Notes: a model not told the origin generated them from the letters alone. 64,000 bases of DNA from Isoetes taiwanensis (GCA_021234155.1 JAJEKV010000047.1:6167071-6231070), one strand, 5' to 3'. Counted from the stretch's first letter, positions 12,571 to 23,932 are shown. Translations and numbers: made by a program.

Positions 12571-14035
12571 ATAATCTGGTATGTTTGAAAAATGCTTTAG
12601 TTGTGAATTTATCATATGTTAAATTTCTAATGATGAAGGATTTATGGAAGTTTATATGGACTAATATGGATAAATATGAGTTATGGGAAAGAAAACAAAG
12701 GAAAATATTCAAGCTATCTTTTACAATGGATTTGATGGGCCAAAGCCAAATGAATATCTACAAAATGGAGATGTGATAAAATCCTTTTCACTAAAGGTAC
12801 GTTATTTTATCTCATGATCTAGCATTTATTGCTACACATGGAATTTAATGATATGCTATGTGCAAAAGCACTTAGGCTTTTGAAAGTTGTGGTAATAATT
12901 AATTGTGTCAACCTATAAAGTTTCTATTGGGTCTAGTACCTTATATGCTTATGATTCGGACCTTTGAAGCCGTAGATATAAATAAATTAATTGATTGAGA
13001 CTTTACATAGGTAAATGCCTTTTCTTTGTTTCATATGGCCGATGGTAATTATGTCACCATTATGGCATGGGATAAGGAAGGGGTTGCGAATATAAGATAA
13101 GATACCAAGAAATAAGCTAAGGTTTTGGAACGGATAACCTAAAAGCCAAGTTATTGTGGGGACTCCGTAGTTTGGCGGATAGGTTTGGCGCCAAAGGCAT
13201 GCAGGCCGGAAATAATTAATGCTGGCCCATGATTTAAGACCCAAATGGTGTACGAAATGAAGGTATTTCTCCTCTTCAAAACTCTGTTCTAGTTGCGCCT
13301 TAGGGACGAAAACATGCCGTGAAGGGTTTATGAGAAATATCCTGGGAAGAAAAGCAAAACAAAGCAAGCGGGTAACCTCCCATTCAAGAAGAATGCCAAG
13401 TACAATTTCGGAGGAAAACAAGCTGCCAAAGGCAAAAAACAAAGCTCTGGTGAAAGGAGCGACTCTCATCAGGTCAGGACTCTTGATGTCATGAGTCGAT
13501 GAAGTCGTCTACTTGTTGGTGGTGTATCTCTGAACATTAGTCATCGATGTCGGGCCCTTCCTCGAGACAATATGGCACTTGAAGAATATCCTTGACTAGG
13601 AGATGTTCCTCCCCTAGTGTGATCAATTTTGTAAGTGCCATGATGCCCACTGGCTGTTGCATAGCCCTCTTGGCAATTCTTGTGTCTATTTTTGATGTCG
13701 CAAACGTCCTTCCTGTGGCCTCCCCTTTATTATTTGTGTTCGGGCTTCCCTGTACACCATCTTGGCCTTTGATTTGCTGAAGTTTCCTCCATAAGTTTGC
13801 CCTCTGCTTTCAGTTCGTTGATGTTGTCAAGTGGTTCCACTGTCGAGGCTCGAGGATCTGCAACGAAGGTTCTCCTGACCTATTTTACTGCCCTAAGCAC
13901 AATGCAACTAATACTACCACGACAACAATTATTTACGTCTACTTACTCTACAAACCCTATTTTTATACCTTTATCCACTCTGCCTCAATTGACCCACTTA
14001 GTATTTTGGCACTCTACTAGACGCTGAGAAAGGTA
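12571..14035. other. No recognisable gene
   Basis: A 160-codon open frame on the minus strand (13469-12987) and short plus-strand frames (13592-14027) match no family I recognise. Minus-strand reading around 13900-13550 gives weakly gag-like text in broken frames, too poor to name. No LTR, terminal repeats or RNA gene were seen. Confidence 0.4.
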
Positions 14036-14039
14036 CTTA

Positions 14040-14740
14040 TTTACTGTGATGTGAAAAGCGAGTACACCTATCCCCATCTTTGAACCATTGCAAACTAGCC
14101 TTCACTCGAGCATGCCGAACCTGCTCATTTTCCAACAGTTTAATTTGTGAAAGGACTAGCTTTTCTCTGGCCCCATCAAAGAGAACATTAGAACGACAAG
14201 TTGAAGTTCACCATACAATTTGCCGAAAGTTGTTCTCTTGTCTCTAATGCTCGAACTCTGCCCCATTCCTTAGCGAGAGACTTAATAGCAGAAAGAGCCG
14301 CAACTAAACCAGCCATGCCTCTTCTAGAGGAAAATGCATGGGACCAAGCATGCTGACAGCAAGTTTGAAAGTCCACATTCTCTAAGAACGTGACATTAAA
14401 CTTGAAATAAGTTCTGGTTGGTATACGACAATTAGCCACATTGCAGGAGAAAAGTTGGGGATGGTGATCAGAGATAGAACCATCCAAAAGGTTATGCCTA
14501 CGAAAATTCGAGAGATCATGAGCCGCATGAGCATTGAAATACCCTCTATCATGACGGGCATATGCTCTACCAACACCAATCCAGCCATTACACCAGGTAA
14601 AAGATGAATCACCCTCAATTTCTGTAAGCCCACAGTCATGAAGGAGGCGCACCCACTGATCATGTTCAAAACCTTGCACCACTGCTGACCCCCTTCCGCT
14701 TCTGTCAGCCTCAAGCTCAACCATGTTGAAATCACCTACT
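14040..14740 (-). pseudogene. LINE endonuclease, C-terminal half
   Basis: The minus-strand frame 14745-14188 begins LLVGDFNMVE and contains SSFTWCNGW and SISDHHPQLF, the later motifs of the apurinic-type endonuclease of plant L1-like LINEs (GDFN and SDHxP boxes). A different frame further along (to about 14040) gives KASLQWFKDGDRCTRFSHH, the conserved stretch between endonuclease and RT. The sequence then ends and no RT follows. The N-terminal half lies beyond the DNA transposon at 16519-16790. The two halves were one reading frame before that insertion. Confidence 0.85.
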
Positions 14741-14794
14741 AACAACTAAGGCGCACTTTATTGGCTCCCAAAACCAAGTTCGCAAACCAATCGG

Positions 14795-16470
14795 GTTCGC
14801 GCAGGCGAACCCGAAAAATTCGCTTGGGCGAACCCGTCGGATTCGCCCAAGCGAACCCGCGGACGACGTGGCGGGAGCGTCGCCGGCGAACTCGGTCTGC
14901 GTGGCATTCCTACCGGGTTCGCTTGGGCGAACCCGAACCCGGGTTTGTGGCGTGGCGGCGCGGGCGTGATGCGCGCGGCGGCGATGCGACGGGGATCGAC
15001 GGCCCTGCGGGTTCGCTTTTGGCGAACCCCTCGCAGGTCGTAGGTCGTAGGCATGGCAGAAATCGCATGGCAGGTCGCAGGGCCTACCGGGTTCGCTTGG
15101 GCGAACGCCGGGTCAGACCGTACCTTGGCAGGTGCTACCGCAGGTGGCGCAGGTGGTCAGGCCGTACAGGGCAGGTCCCAAGAGCTGTGCTGTCTGCTCG
15201 TTCTCTTCGTTTTCTTGTCGATCTTGTTCTTCAATTTTGTTCCGGCGGTTTTAATCCTTCGCGGATTTGCTTCAATCGGCTTAGATCGGGCATTTTTTTA
15301 GATAATCTTTGAGCTCAGATTCATCGCCGGAGCTCTGCACTGGTGTTTCTTTAGCTTTGAAAATGTTTCAACATGTTTGCCGTCTTTACCAGGGATCTGA
15401 TCGAAGCTCCAGAGGAGCTTAGCCCTCCGGTGCCAGAAAGCCCTGGATTCAGAAGAAAAACTGGCTCAGAGCTTGTGCAAGCTTTCTGCCATGCATATCC
15501 GCAGTCTGTTTCTGTGCAGCTTGATCGTTCTTGCTCCATAGTTTACTCGCATGAGCGCCAAGATTTTCTCCGGCCAAGGTACGAAGTTTTTTTGCCCTGT
15601 TTTTGCCCCTTCTTGAAAAGAAGCCTCCATAACCAAAAGCCTTCTTTTCTTGCAGGATGTTTGGGGCCGTAGATAATATATTCTGCATCTTTGAGGGAAT
15701 GCTCGAAAATTTGCCTGGATTAAGGCAGCAATATGGCCTGTGCAAGGCTGGAAATGAGGTTACCGTAGTTATGGAAGCTTATAAAGCTTTGTGCTTTATG
15801 ATAAAGCCGCCGGAGGCCTCTTTACGGACATGGTAAGTGTTGAAAAAGAACAAAATTTCCGCTTCTTTAGCAGATTTTTGAGGCAAAAATGTGGCAAATT
15901 CATGCAGGATGCTCATGGCAAGGTGCCCTTCTATTGGGGCACTGCTGCAGATGGATCCCTCTGTTTCTCTGATGATGCAAGTATTCTTAAGACTGGATGT
16001 GGAAAATCATTTGCCCCCTTTCCATATGGTTATTCCATAATGGCCTAATGCCATAAAAGCTGTTGCCCCCTCCGCCGGTGGGTTCGCTTGGGCGAACCCG
16101 GCAGGGGTCATTTATTGCAAGTGGGCCTGTGATAACATTTAGTGGCCCCCTCCGCCGGTGGGTTCGCCCAAGCGAACCCGGCAGGGGGGCATTTATTGCA
16201 GGTGGTACATGTCATAGGTGGTACTGTCCTAGGAACTAGTGGCCCCCCTCCGCCGGTGGGTTCGCTTGGGCGAACTCGGCAGGGGGCTATTAAATGCGGG
16301 TGGCCCAGGTCCCAGGTCGCCACACACGTATGGCAAACCGCGGTTTGGGTTCGCTTGGGCGAACCCGGTAGCTGATGCCACGCAGGGCCTGCCCCCGCAA
16401 CGCTCCCGCCACGTCAGGGGTGCGGGTTCGCCTGGGCGAATTTTTGGGGTTCGCTTGGGCGAACCCGGTT
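14795..16470. repeat. Dispersed 20-bp palindrome, about 12 copies
   Basis: The motif is GGGTTCGCTTGGGCGAACCC: 8-bp arms GGGTTCGC/GCGAACCC around a TTGG spacer, in either orientation. Copies lie near 14795, 14820, 14840, 14918, 15009, 15089, 16079, 16160, 16256, 16347, 16422 and 16448. They are confined to the subterminal parts of the transposon and absent from the captured gene between 15130 and 16060. Spacer variants include GCAG, CTGG and TTTG. Arms are largely conserved while spacers vary, as if the stem rather than the loop were maintained or the motif spread by copying. Confidence 0.9.
15373..16048 (+). pseudogene. Captured DUF3700 (TSJT1/AILP1-like) gene fragment
   Basis: Three exons can be read. 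Exon 1 (15373-15578) begins MFAVFTRDLIEAPEEL. Intron 1 (15579-15657) runs GT to AG. Exon 2 (15658-15832) contains AVDNIFCIFEGMLENLP and QQYGLCKAGNEVTVVMEAYK. Intron 2 is 15833-15907. Exon 3 (15908-16048) contains KVPFYWGTAADGSLCFSDD and GCGKSFAPFPYG. These match the plant stem-specific TSJT1 / aluminium-induced protein family, which has a glutamine-amidotransferase-like fold. Within exon 2 near 15787 about 20 codons are missing (the LRDR/HGKFAF region), and a GCTTT repeat marks the joint. The C-terminal part after FPYG is absent. Retained introns show DNA-level capture, not retroposition. Confidence 0.85.
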
Positions 16471-16518
16471 GGACGCTGAAGTTCGTTTCGGGAGCCATTT
16501 GAAGCACCGAACAACCAA

Positions 16519-16790
16519 GGTACATCATGGCCAAGTCTACATAGTTTGCTTCTCAATGCAGCCCATAAAGCCCCTCTTTGACTTGGTCTATTGTGCGCAT
16601 AAATCTTAACCAAACCCCATTCTCGACCTTGATCCTTCCACTTGACAATAATCCATCGTCCAAAGGCATCTGTCTTTGTGAAGGTGACATTGATGGATGA
16701 CTTCCATGCTGTAAGAACACCGGCCTTAGAGGAGCCAACAGCAGAGACGAGGACATTATATTGAGAACCAAACAAAGCAACCAATCCTTA
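16519..16790 (-). pseudogene. LINE endonuclease, N-terminal half
   Basis: The minus-strand frame contains AGVLTAWKSSINVTFTKTD, GRWIIVKWKD, IYAHN and a leucine-rich ALWAALRSKLC ending GHDVPW. This is the first half of an L1-type endonuclease. It joins directly to the fragment at 14740-14040 once the transposon is removed. Further N-terminal sequence was not found to the right of 16790, so the LINE is broken there too. Confidence 0.8.
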
Positions 16791-17465
16791 GTTCATTCAC
16801 TGTCAGGCATGTCATCCTTACGTTCTTCAATAGAGGTAGCCACTTCATCAGCTCATAAAAATGGCAAATAAAAACATCTTGAGAACTAAAAGGCATTCTC
16901 ATTCTTGTTGAAGAAACACGCATGAAATGGTCAATTTACCTCGAACATAGGTGGTTGAATATGCAGAACATCGTCTTTATTTCTCATTGTACCAAAGAAC
17001 TGAGCATCAAGAAGAACATGTTGCCAAAACTAGCTTATAGGCCATAAAAAGCATCAATTATCCGATAAACTTTCAGATCAACAATATTATATAAGTTTAA
17101 GTTCCAAGTATAAATGCAAAAACTCGTACAAACATCTAGCGTTATTGATCAAAACTTACCTCTTATAACATGTCCATCATTCCAGGCTTAATTACAGTAG
17201 CACAACCTTGTTGTCATTTTATTCAAATGCAATAAATCATGCTTGCTCCACAACATGAAGTATACGCTGTTATAACTTCATACATAACTAACAACTGAAA
17301 ATGTGCCAAATCTAGAGCTCAGCCATAAAGATAATAGGATTCAATTTGAAGATAACAAACTGTGCAAAGGATCTAGCACATATTTCACAAGCAAACTTGA
17401 AAATTTAGAATAATTATAAGAAACGTACATGGTAGAACTAACTATTTTCATTTCAAGCCATGCAA
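16791..17465. other. No recognisable gene
   Basis: AT-rich sequence with only short incidental frames. It lies between two LINE fragments and could be LINE-derived leader or older intergenic sequence. No terminal repeats, RNA gene or protein similarity was recognised. Confidence 0.4.
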
Positions 17466-18245
17466 GCATATGTATTGTATTGTATTGATCATGCTCCGTC
17501 GAACCTTGAAGGTTATGGAGCCATAATTACAGAGTATTTACTTTTATCAATAAATCTCGGTGTGATTCTACCGATTTAAGATATGGACCTAAACTTGATG
17601 GATCCATATCGAACAGCATATATAGATTGTTTGCATCTATGTGAAATTTTGCTCTAATGTCTTGGTATGCTGAACAATCCAATAAGACGTGCTGCTCATC
17701 TTCAACCTCGTGCCGGTCACATAAAGTACATATTCTTTCTTCTCGTGCCACAGAAGCCCATCTCCCTGTCTCAATATTTAAATGATGTGAGCATGTTCTA
17801 TAGCGTGCTATTACTTTTCTCAAGAACAAGGGAATGTGCGATCTTACATACTGCTGATCCGTATATGTGAGCATCGGATTTATTTCAATGGAATAAAAGG
17901 TCATTCTGGTACCTTTTTTCAGCCATATTCATTCCAGTGCCTTTTGTTGTATGAGATCTCTAGCACCAGCTTCCGTGTCAGGCCAACTCGCTAGATCTAT
18001 CCCCCAGCGTCCTGCCCAATTCAGTACATCCTTATACCACCCTGAGTCCATAGAATGCAGCAATGCTTGCTTTGAAAGCCTCTCATCATTCTGCTGCCAC
18101 ACCCGATTTACAAAGTTTATAGTCTGGAAGAGGGCTTCTGCTTCTAGCGGAATTAACCCTGTTTCTGCCAATAAGATTGCATATGGTGTTTGTGCCTTAA
18201 CGCCCAGCTCCTCTCTTATGGAAATTCATGCTTGCTGTACAATAG
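17466..18245 (-). pseudogene. LINE 3' end with C-terminal zinc-binding domain
   Basis: Two minus-strand frames (18171-17929 and 17904-17527) are in phase and separated by a single TGA. They read KAQTPYAILLAETGLIPLEA, then WYKDVLNWAGRWGIDLASW, then IETGRWASVAREERICTLC and EDEQHVLLDCSAY. The CxxC...H...C arrangement is the zinc-binding tail found after the RT of many LINEs. The presumed 3' end carries a short (TACAA)n-type tail at 17471-17487 instead of poly(A), as in some RTE-like elements. It is distinct from the L1-like endonuclease fragment nearby. The RT itself is absent, so the copy is 5'-truncated. Confidence 0.75.
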
Positions 18246-18249
18246 CAAG

Positions 18250-19530
18250 TGCATGCGGTACTAGGAAGGTGCATTATTATAGCTTTCTACATAAATTATG
18301 AACTCCAAATAGCAAGGTGACATATTCACTGATATAAATTGCAGAACACACTTTACGCAGAACTTTTGTAGATAACTGTTTCGCTTATGATTTGCAAAGT
18401 AGAGCAGGTATTTTTTTTTTTTTTTGACCTTCCTAAAGAACATATATAACCTAAATTTTGTTGTTGCTGGCAGAATGGTAGCTAAGAATATCATCATAGA
18501 CACCACCGGTACATATCAATCCTTCTTTTGTAGCAGGTGTATTAGTACATATGAATCCTTCCTTTGTCTCAGATATCCATTTTGTTAGATCACATATGTC
18601 TCGAATGCAATTTTTGAAAAAGCTCTGAGTTACAGCATGCACGTTAATGGCTTATCTAACTGGATAATATTATCTGAGGGCAGGATCAGTGGCCACTTTA
18701 AATACTACGATCAAAGTATGGATGCATCAAATATTCGTTTCACTGATTTACAAATAGAAGAACAAGAGCTGTCTTTCTGTCTTATACAGAACCAAGGAAT
18801 AAATATTTATAGGAGCACTAATCAATAAAGACCTTTTGGAATGAAATTGGACGCAATTATCCACTTTACCAACAAGATGTCGTTTATTACAACAGAGCAT
18901 GGATATGAATCTTCATTGTCATCGTCTATTGTGTCACCCTCGTTGTGAAATGAATGAAGAGAGGAAAATAAGTGGTCTATTCCATAATTAAGAGTGCCAT
19001 ATGGCTGCCCCATTCACTAAATTAATAGGCCATGCTCATATCTTTAATAGTCTTATATAAAGTGTATTTTTTTGAGAAAAAACCACTTGGAGATTGGATA
19101 AAATCAAATGTTAAAGCATTAGCCTCAATAGAAAGCTAGGGCCATTCCTATCACAATTAACTTCCTAAAGTAAGGAGGATGTAAAGCCAACGACCAAATT
19201 TAGTCGCACTTGGAGGAACCTAGCAGTATACAATCTAAAAGATTTGTCTTTCTAATTTATCTCCAGCTCATTTGGTACCACTCCAGGAAATGGTAACCAA
19301 CATCAAAGAGAACAACCGAACTCTATCATGAAGAGGGGAAGTCGACAGACGAAGGAGATTGGGAAGCCATAGCTGACATGGGCATGGAAGGCAAGTAAGT
19401 TCGGGTGATATGAATGCCCACATGGACAGCTTAGAATTGCATGAAATCATACACCTCAAGTTAGGCAAGCCTGTTAAATAATCAACATTTTCATGCCATG
19501 TGGACTTTGGGCATGCTGCATATATTATAC
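18250..19530. other. No recognisable gene; copia target region
   Basis: Only short frames are present, plus a T-run at 18412-18425. Nothing matches a known family. The last bases before 19531 are the left target of the copia insertion. Confidence 0.4.
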
Positions 19531-19535
19531 TTCGG

Positions 19536-19798
19536 TGTTAGATTATCAAAGCTAGGAGCCGTTAGTAGGAGTAGTTAGGCAGATAGATTCCTGACAAGGA
19601 ATCATCTTAATGTATCTGACACATGATCCAAGAAACTTGGCCTGCAACATTGATTGCAAGATTCTTGCTCCTTGCTATATAAGCAGGAGTTCGATCCATT
19701 GTGAATCATCAGTTCTAGCACTCATTGTTCTTCTCTTGTGCGCCTTGCATCCTTTTTTTGTTATCAATCCAAAGTCTGTTGCTTTGTATCTTCCAACA
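19536..19798 (+). repeat. 5' LTR of the copia element
   Basis: TGTTAG...CCAACA ends. A TATATAA box lies at 19676-19682, about 120 bases before the LTR end, followed by AGCAGG; it is the likely promoter for the element's RNA. The same box is at 24082-24088 in the 3' LTR. Confidence 0.95.
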
Positions 19799-19812
19799 GG
19801 TTATGGGCCCAC
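19799..19812 (+). promoter_or_regulatory. Primer binding site, complementary to the initiator tRNA-Met anticodon arm
   Basis: GGTTATGGGCCCAC begins immediately after the LTR. It is the exact reverse complement of GTGGGCCCATAACC, the anticodon stem-loop of plant initiator tRNA-Met. No TGGTATCAGAGC (the tRNA 3'-end site) is present. This matches the half-tRNA priming known for Drosophila copia, where a cleaved 5' half of initiator tRNA-Met is used. Confidence 0.85.
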
Positions 19813-19890
19813 AAGCGTTCTAAAAAAAAAAAAAAAAACCGCTTCAGTCGCATCCTATTTTGCCATATCTTGTTGCATAAAATACTGGTC

Positions 19891-20607
19891 ATGGATACTT
19901 CTGCAAACATCCTGCCTACTGATTGGCGCATGATTCCTCGGTTCACTGGAAGAAACTTCCAGATGTGGAAGTGGAGACTCCAGATGATTTTGGAGGATAA
20001 GGAATTATGGGAAATCGTTGAAAATTCTGCAGCCCCAGCGGCTAATTCTGTAGCCCCAGCGGCTAATTCTGATTCTGAAACTACCGATGAGGTGGTTCTG
20101 GGTGCCACAAACTCCGACTTTCTTGAGAAAGATCGGAAGGCCCGTCTTATCATTTGCTCCAGTCTTGAGGATACCCCAGCACGCTTGGTGAAAGGGGCCA
20201 GTACTACCAACGAAATTTGGCAGATCCTTGTTAATCATTATGCATCAAATCTTCCTGGAAACCGCTTAGCACTGCGCAAGCGTCTGTATGATCTTCATCT
20301 TTCTGAAGGTGGAGATTTCATGGAGCACATATGCCAGATGAAGGACATCATTGATGAACTTCATGCCACTGGAGTTGGCATCACAGAAGATGAGAAAGTC
20401 TGTATGCTTTTGAACAGCCTGCCCAAGTCTTATGAAGGACTAGTCATCAACCTTGAGGGTCGACTATCTGATTACACTTTTGAGAAAGCCTTGGATCGCA
20501 TCAAATCTGAAGCCATTCGCCAGCAACAAGTTCGTCCAGCCAGCTCTGATACTCTTATGTTTGCAGGTCGATCACTTGTTATCGTTGCCAAAAGGGTGGT
20601 CATTTAG
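19891..20607 (+). pseudogene. Copia gag (capsid/nucleocapsid), frameshifted before the zinc knuckle
   Basis: The start ATG at 19891 opens MDTSANILPTDWRMIPRFTG, typical of copia gag, followed by a UBN2-type capsid region (FQMWKWRLQMIL, GNRLALRKRLYDLHL, LLNSLPKSYEGLV). A 21-base duplication gives AAPAANSVAPAANS near residue 50. The nucleocapsid knuckle CYRCQKGGHLAKEC is at 20577-20618 but in the frame of the downstream protease ORF, so a 1-2 base indel lies between about 20556 and 20576 (near GCAGGTCG). From the knuckle the frame runs open into protease. Confidence 0.9.
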
Positions 20608-21818
20608 CCAAAGAATGTAGAGCTCCAGCTCCCATTCCACCTAATTCCTCCCAATCCAATCCTTCTCCTCATGTTGTCTCCGCTAAATCCTCCATGCAGG
20701 AAGAGCGTAGCAATATAGTTATGGTTGAAGAACGTAACAATATGGTTCAAGATTTCTTGTACACAGTTTTTGATTCTGTTTCTACCTTTCTAGATCCCAC
20801 TTGGTACTTGGATTCTGGTGCAACCAGCCATATGACCCCATTGAAAGAATCCTTTGTCTCCTATACTCCGTTTGCTGATCCTCGTGTTGTCCGAATGGGA
20901 GATGATCATGCCCAGTCTGCCATAGCTTCAGGCACAGTGGCCATTTACTTGAAGTCAGGCATCACCAAGCTAGTTCAAGATGTGCTTCATGTACCGGGAC
21001 TGCAAAAGAACTTATTATCAGTAAGCAAAATTGCAGATGCTGGAATGCGTATTGCTTTCTCTTCTCACTGTTGCCAAATTCTCAGCCCAGACAACGAGGT
21101 CCTTCTCACTGGCACACGCATTGGTAATCTCTATCAAATCTCTGATGGTTTTTCTCACACAGAATCTGCAAATTTTGTGTCAGCACCACCCACCAAGCAG
21201 ACTCTTTGGCATCATCGACTTGGCCACATTGCTCAACCTCGTATTCATCATCTGGTTGCCCAAGGTTTCTTCAAAGCTTCTTCTGCTCCCATCATTTGCA
21301 ATACCTGCCTGCAAGCTAAAGCCACTAGATCTTCATTTCCTCCGTCAGACTCTCATGCCACCAAGCAGCTCGAACTTCTCCACGCTGATTTGTGCGGCCC
21401 AATTGAACCACCCACCCCAAATGGTGCACGATATTTTATGGTTCTCTTGGATGATTTTTCACGTCACATATTTGTCAGCCTTCTCCAAAAGAAAAATCAA
21501 GCCTTTGAGTTCATTGTTTCCTTCAAACAGCAAGCTGAAAAGTTCACTGGGCATTCTCTGATCACTATCCGAACAGATGGTGGGGGAGAATTTTGTTCTC
21601 ACATGTTTGATAATTACTGTTCTGAACAGGGCATACAGCATCAAATTACTGCTCCAAATACTCCTGAACAGAACGGCCGAGCAGAACGTGCAAATCGGAG
21701 TCTCATTGAAATGGCGCGCACTTTACTACTCTCTATGAATGTTCCATCTCATTTTTGGGGTGAAGCCATTGCCACTGCAGCTTACACCTCACAAGAGTTT
21801 GGCAAACCAGCTTCCTGA
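20577..21818 (+). pseudogene. Copia protease and integrase
   Basis: After the zinc knuckle, the aspartic protease site is WYLDSGATSHM (DSGA at 20811-20822). GAG-pre-integrase HHCC follows: LWHHRLGHIAQ ... CNTCLQAK. The integrase DDE core is present: LHADLCGPI, TIRTDGGGEFCS and PEQNGRAERANRS, with all three acidic residues visible. The frame ends shortly after HFWGEAIATAAYT. Family alignment suggests about five residues (the LNRLP region) are deleted, throwing the next domain into another frame. Protease and integrase motifs otherwise look functional. Confidence 0.92.
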
Positions 21819-23553
21819 AACACTTTGGTCTGGTACATCTCCTTCTTTTAGACACTTGAAAGTCTTCGGCTGCACTGCTTTTGTTCATATCCCATCAGCC
21901 CATCGTTCCAAACTTGCACCCAAAACCAAGCATTGCATGTTTCTCGGCTATTGCACCAACCGAAAAGCATACCGCTTTCTTGATCTTGATTCTCAGAAAT
22001 TGGTCATCAGCTGTCACGCTCAATTTAACGAATTTCAGCCTTGCTTCCCATATTCAAATCCAAAGAAATCCCATTTTGTCATTCTTGATGAATATCCGTC
22101 TGTCACCTTACCCCCTGTTATGCATCCTCTGGCTTCCTCCACATCACCACCACCCCCTTCTGACAATTCCACTACATCCTTTTCAGATTCACCTCCTCTT
22201 GACATCCCTGCTTCCATCCCATCACCTCCCATCCTTCATCCTCCACAAGAAATTTCCACCCGACCCGTCCGTATTAGACGTCCCCCTTCATGGACTCGTG
22301 ACTATGCTCTCTCCATCTCTGCCTCTGTCACTGAACCACAGTCCTACCAAGCTGCCATAAACAGTCCACATCACAAAGAATGGCTTGTTGCCATGAACGA
22401 GGAGTTAGACTCCATAGCCACTGCTCACACCTGGACAATTGTTCCCAGACCTTCTCATCGCCATGTCGTGGGATCTCGCTGGGTTTTCAAGCTGAAATAC
22501 AGACCAGATGGTTCCATAGACCGATTCAAAGCACGGTTAGTAGCTCGTGGATTCACTCAAATACCGGGAGTTGATTTTGAACAGACTTTTGCCCCAGTTG
22601 CTCGAATGGCGTCAATTCGCACCATTTTGGCACATGCTACTCAACATCATTTTTTTATTCATCAAATGGATGTTACTAACGCTTTTCTTCACGGTGATCT
22701 GCAAGAAGAAGTTTATTTGGAGCAGCCTGAAGGTTTTGCACAGGAATCTCCTCAAATGGTTTGTAGATTGCACAAGGCACTCTATGGGCTCCGTCAAGCA
22801 TCACGAACTTGGTATCAAAAACTGGATCAAACCCTCTTGAGTCTTGCCTTCAACCAAAGCACTGCCGATCCTAGTCTCTATTTCAAACTTCTTCCTCATC
22901 CCATTTTCATACTCTGCTACGTTGATGATCTGATTCTTGTCACAGCTATTGAGCCTGATTTCATCACTTTAAAATCCCAGCTTCATGCTGAATTCCGCAT
23001 GAAGGATCTTGGCCAGATTCACCATTTCCTTGGCCTTCAAATCTGTTATGATCAGAAAGCTGGCTCTCTTTACTTACACCAGACCAAATATCTCCAAGAC
23101 CTCCTGGTTCGTCTTGACATGCTTCAATGCAACTCCGTCAGCACTCCTCTTGAATTTGGTGTCATGTTATCCGCAAATGATCCTCCCTGCTATGAATCCA
23201 CTCTTCATATTCATGATCAATACCGCAACATTCTTGGCACCCTTAACTTTGCCGCCGTTTCTACCCGTCCAGATTTATCCCTCCCTGTTTCAAAACTCAG
23301 TCAATTTTGCCAGAATCCTCGTCATTCTCACTGCCTCTCCCTTAAACGATGCCTTCGCTATGTTGCTGGTTCTCTCAACCATGGTCTTCATTATCAAGCC
23401 AGTGGGGGTTCTCAAGTCATTGGATACTCTGATTCTGACTGGGCTGGAGACTGTGACCGCAGATCCATTTCTGGTTATATTTTTCTCCTTGCTAACAGTG
23501 CCATCTCTTGGAGCTCATCTAAACAACATTGTTGTTGCTCAATCTACTACTGA
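21787..23553 (+). pseudogene. Copia reverse transcriptase and start of RNase H
   Basis: The useful frame starts about KSLANQLPETLWSG and continues through LKVFGCTAFVH, a Pro/Ser-rich linker, then RT: GSRWVFKLKYRPDGSIDRFK, KARLVARGFTQ, VDFEQTFAPVA, MDVTNAFLHGDL, LYGLRQASRTWYQKL and YVDDLIL (22918-22929). RNase H begins at GYSDSDWAGDCDRRSISGY. The frame breaks at about 23525 after SWSSSKQ. Confidence 0.92.
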
Positions 23554-23899
23554 AGCTGAGTATTATTCCATTGCTCATGCATGCAATGAAGGTATCTGGC
23601 TGCAAAGACTCCTCCTTGAACTACAAATTCACTCTCAATCTGGCCTCCAAATTCTTGTTGACAACCAAGGAGCCATCACCATTGCCAGTGATCCAGTTGA
23701 ACACCAACGCATGAAGCACATTGATATCAAATACCATTTTATTCGTGATGTTGTGACTAAGGGGCTCCTCCAACTCTCCTACTGCCCGACTGCAGACATG
23801 GCTGCCGACATGATGACGAAGGCCCTTGCTCGTCCAAAATTTTCCCACTTCTTAAAGCTGATTGGACTGTCAACAACAAATTCTTCTGATGTTTCTTAA
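23529..23899 (+). pseudogene. Copia RNase H, C-terminal part
   Basis: This part is open in a different frame from the RT. It reads VVAQSTTEAEYYSIAHA, then ILVDNQGAI, HIDIKYHFIRD, and the closing ADMMTKAL. These are the second half of copia RNase H and the usual end of the polyprotein. The stop is at 23897-23899, about 40 bases before the 3' LTR. Confidence 0.9.
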
Positions 23900-23932
23900 G
23901 TGGGGGATTCTTCTTACACTCCTCCTATCTTT

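Larger units (their letters stand above)
14752..16509 (+). mobile_element. Pack-MULE-like non-autonomous DNA transposon
   Basis: The ~1.76 kb insert splits a LINE endonuclease. It is flanked by AACAACTAAGG (14741-14751) and AACAACCAAGG (16510-16520), an imperfect 9-11 bp target duplication. Its ends are imperfect terminal inverted repeats sharing TGGCTCCC followed by AAAC and TTC. Reading the LINE with only one target copy restores the frame across the site (PWLL then VGDFN), which confirms the boundaries. It encodes no transposase. It carries an intron-containing host gene fragment (15373-16048) between two GC-rich subterminal zones full of a 20-bp palindrome. TSD length and gene capture fit a Mutator-like element; a hAT-type origin (8-bp TSD) is less likely. 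Confidence 0.8.

Noticed and set aside
12343-12776. Poly-Lys, poly-Ser and poly-Phe open frames
   Set aside because: They are translations of the (GAA)n tract in different frames.
14761-15312. Arg-rich open frames in the transposon left end
   Set aside because: They result from the GC-rich palindrome repeats; frames differ between copies and match nothing.
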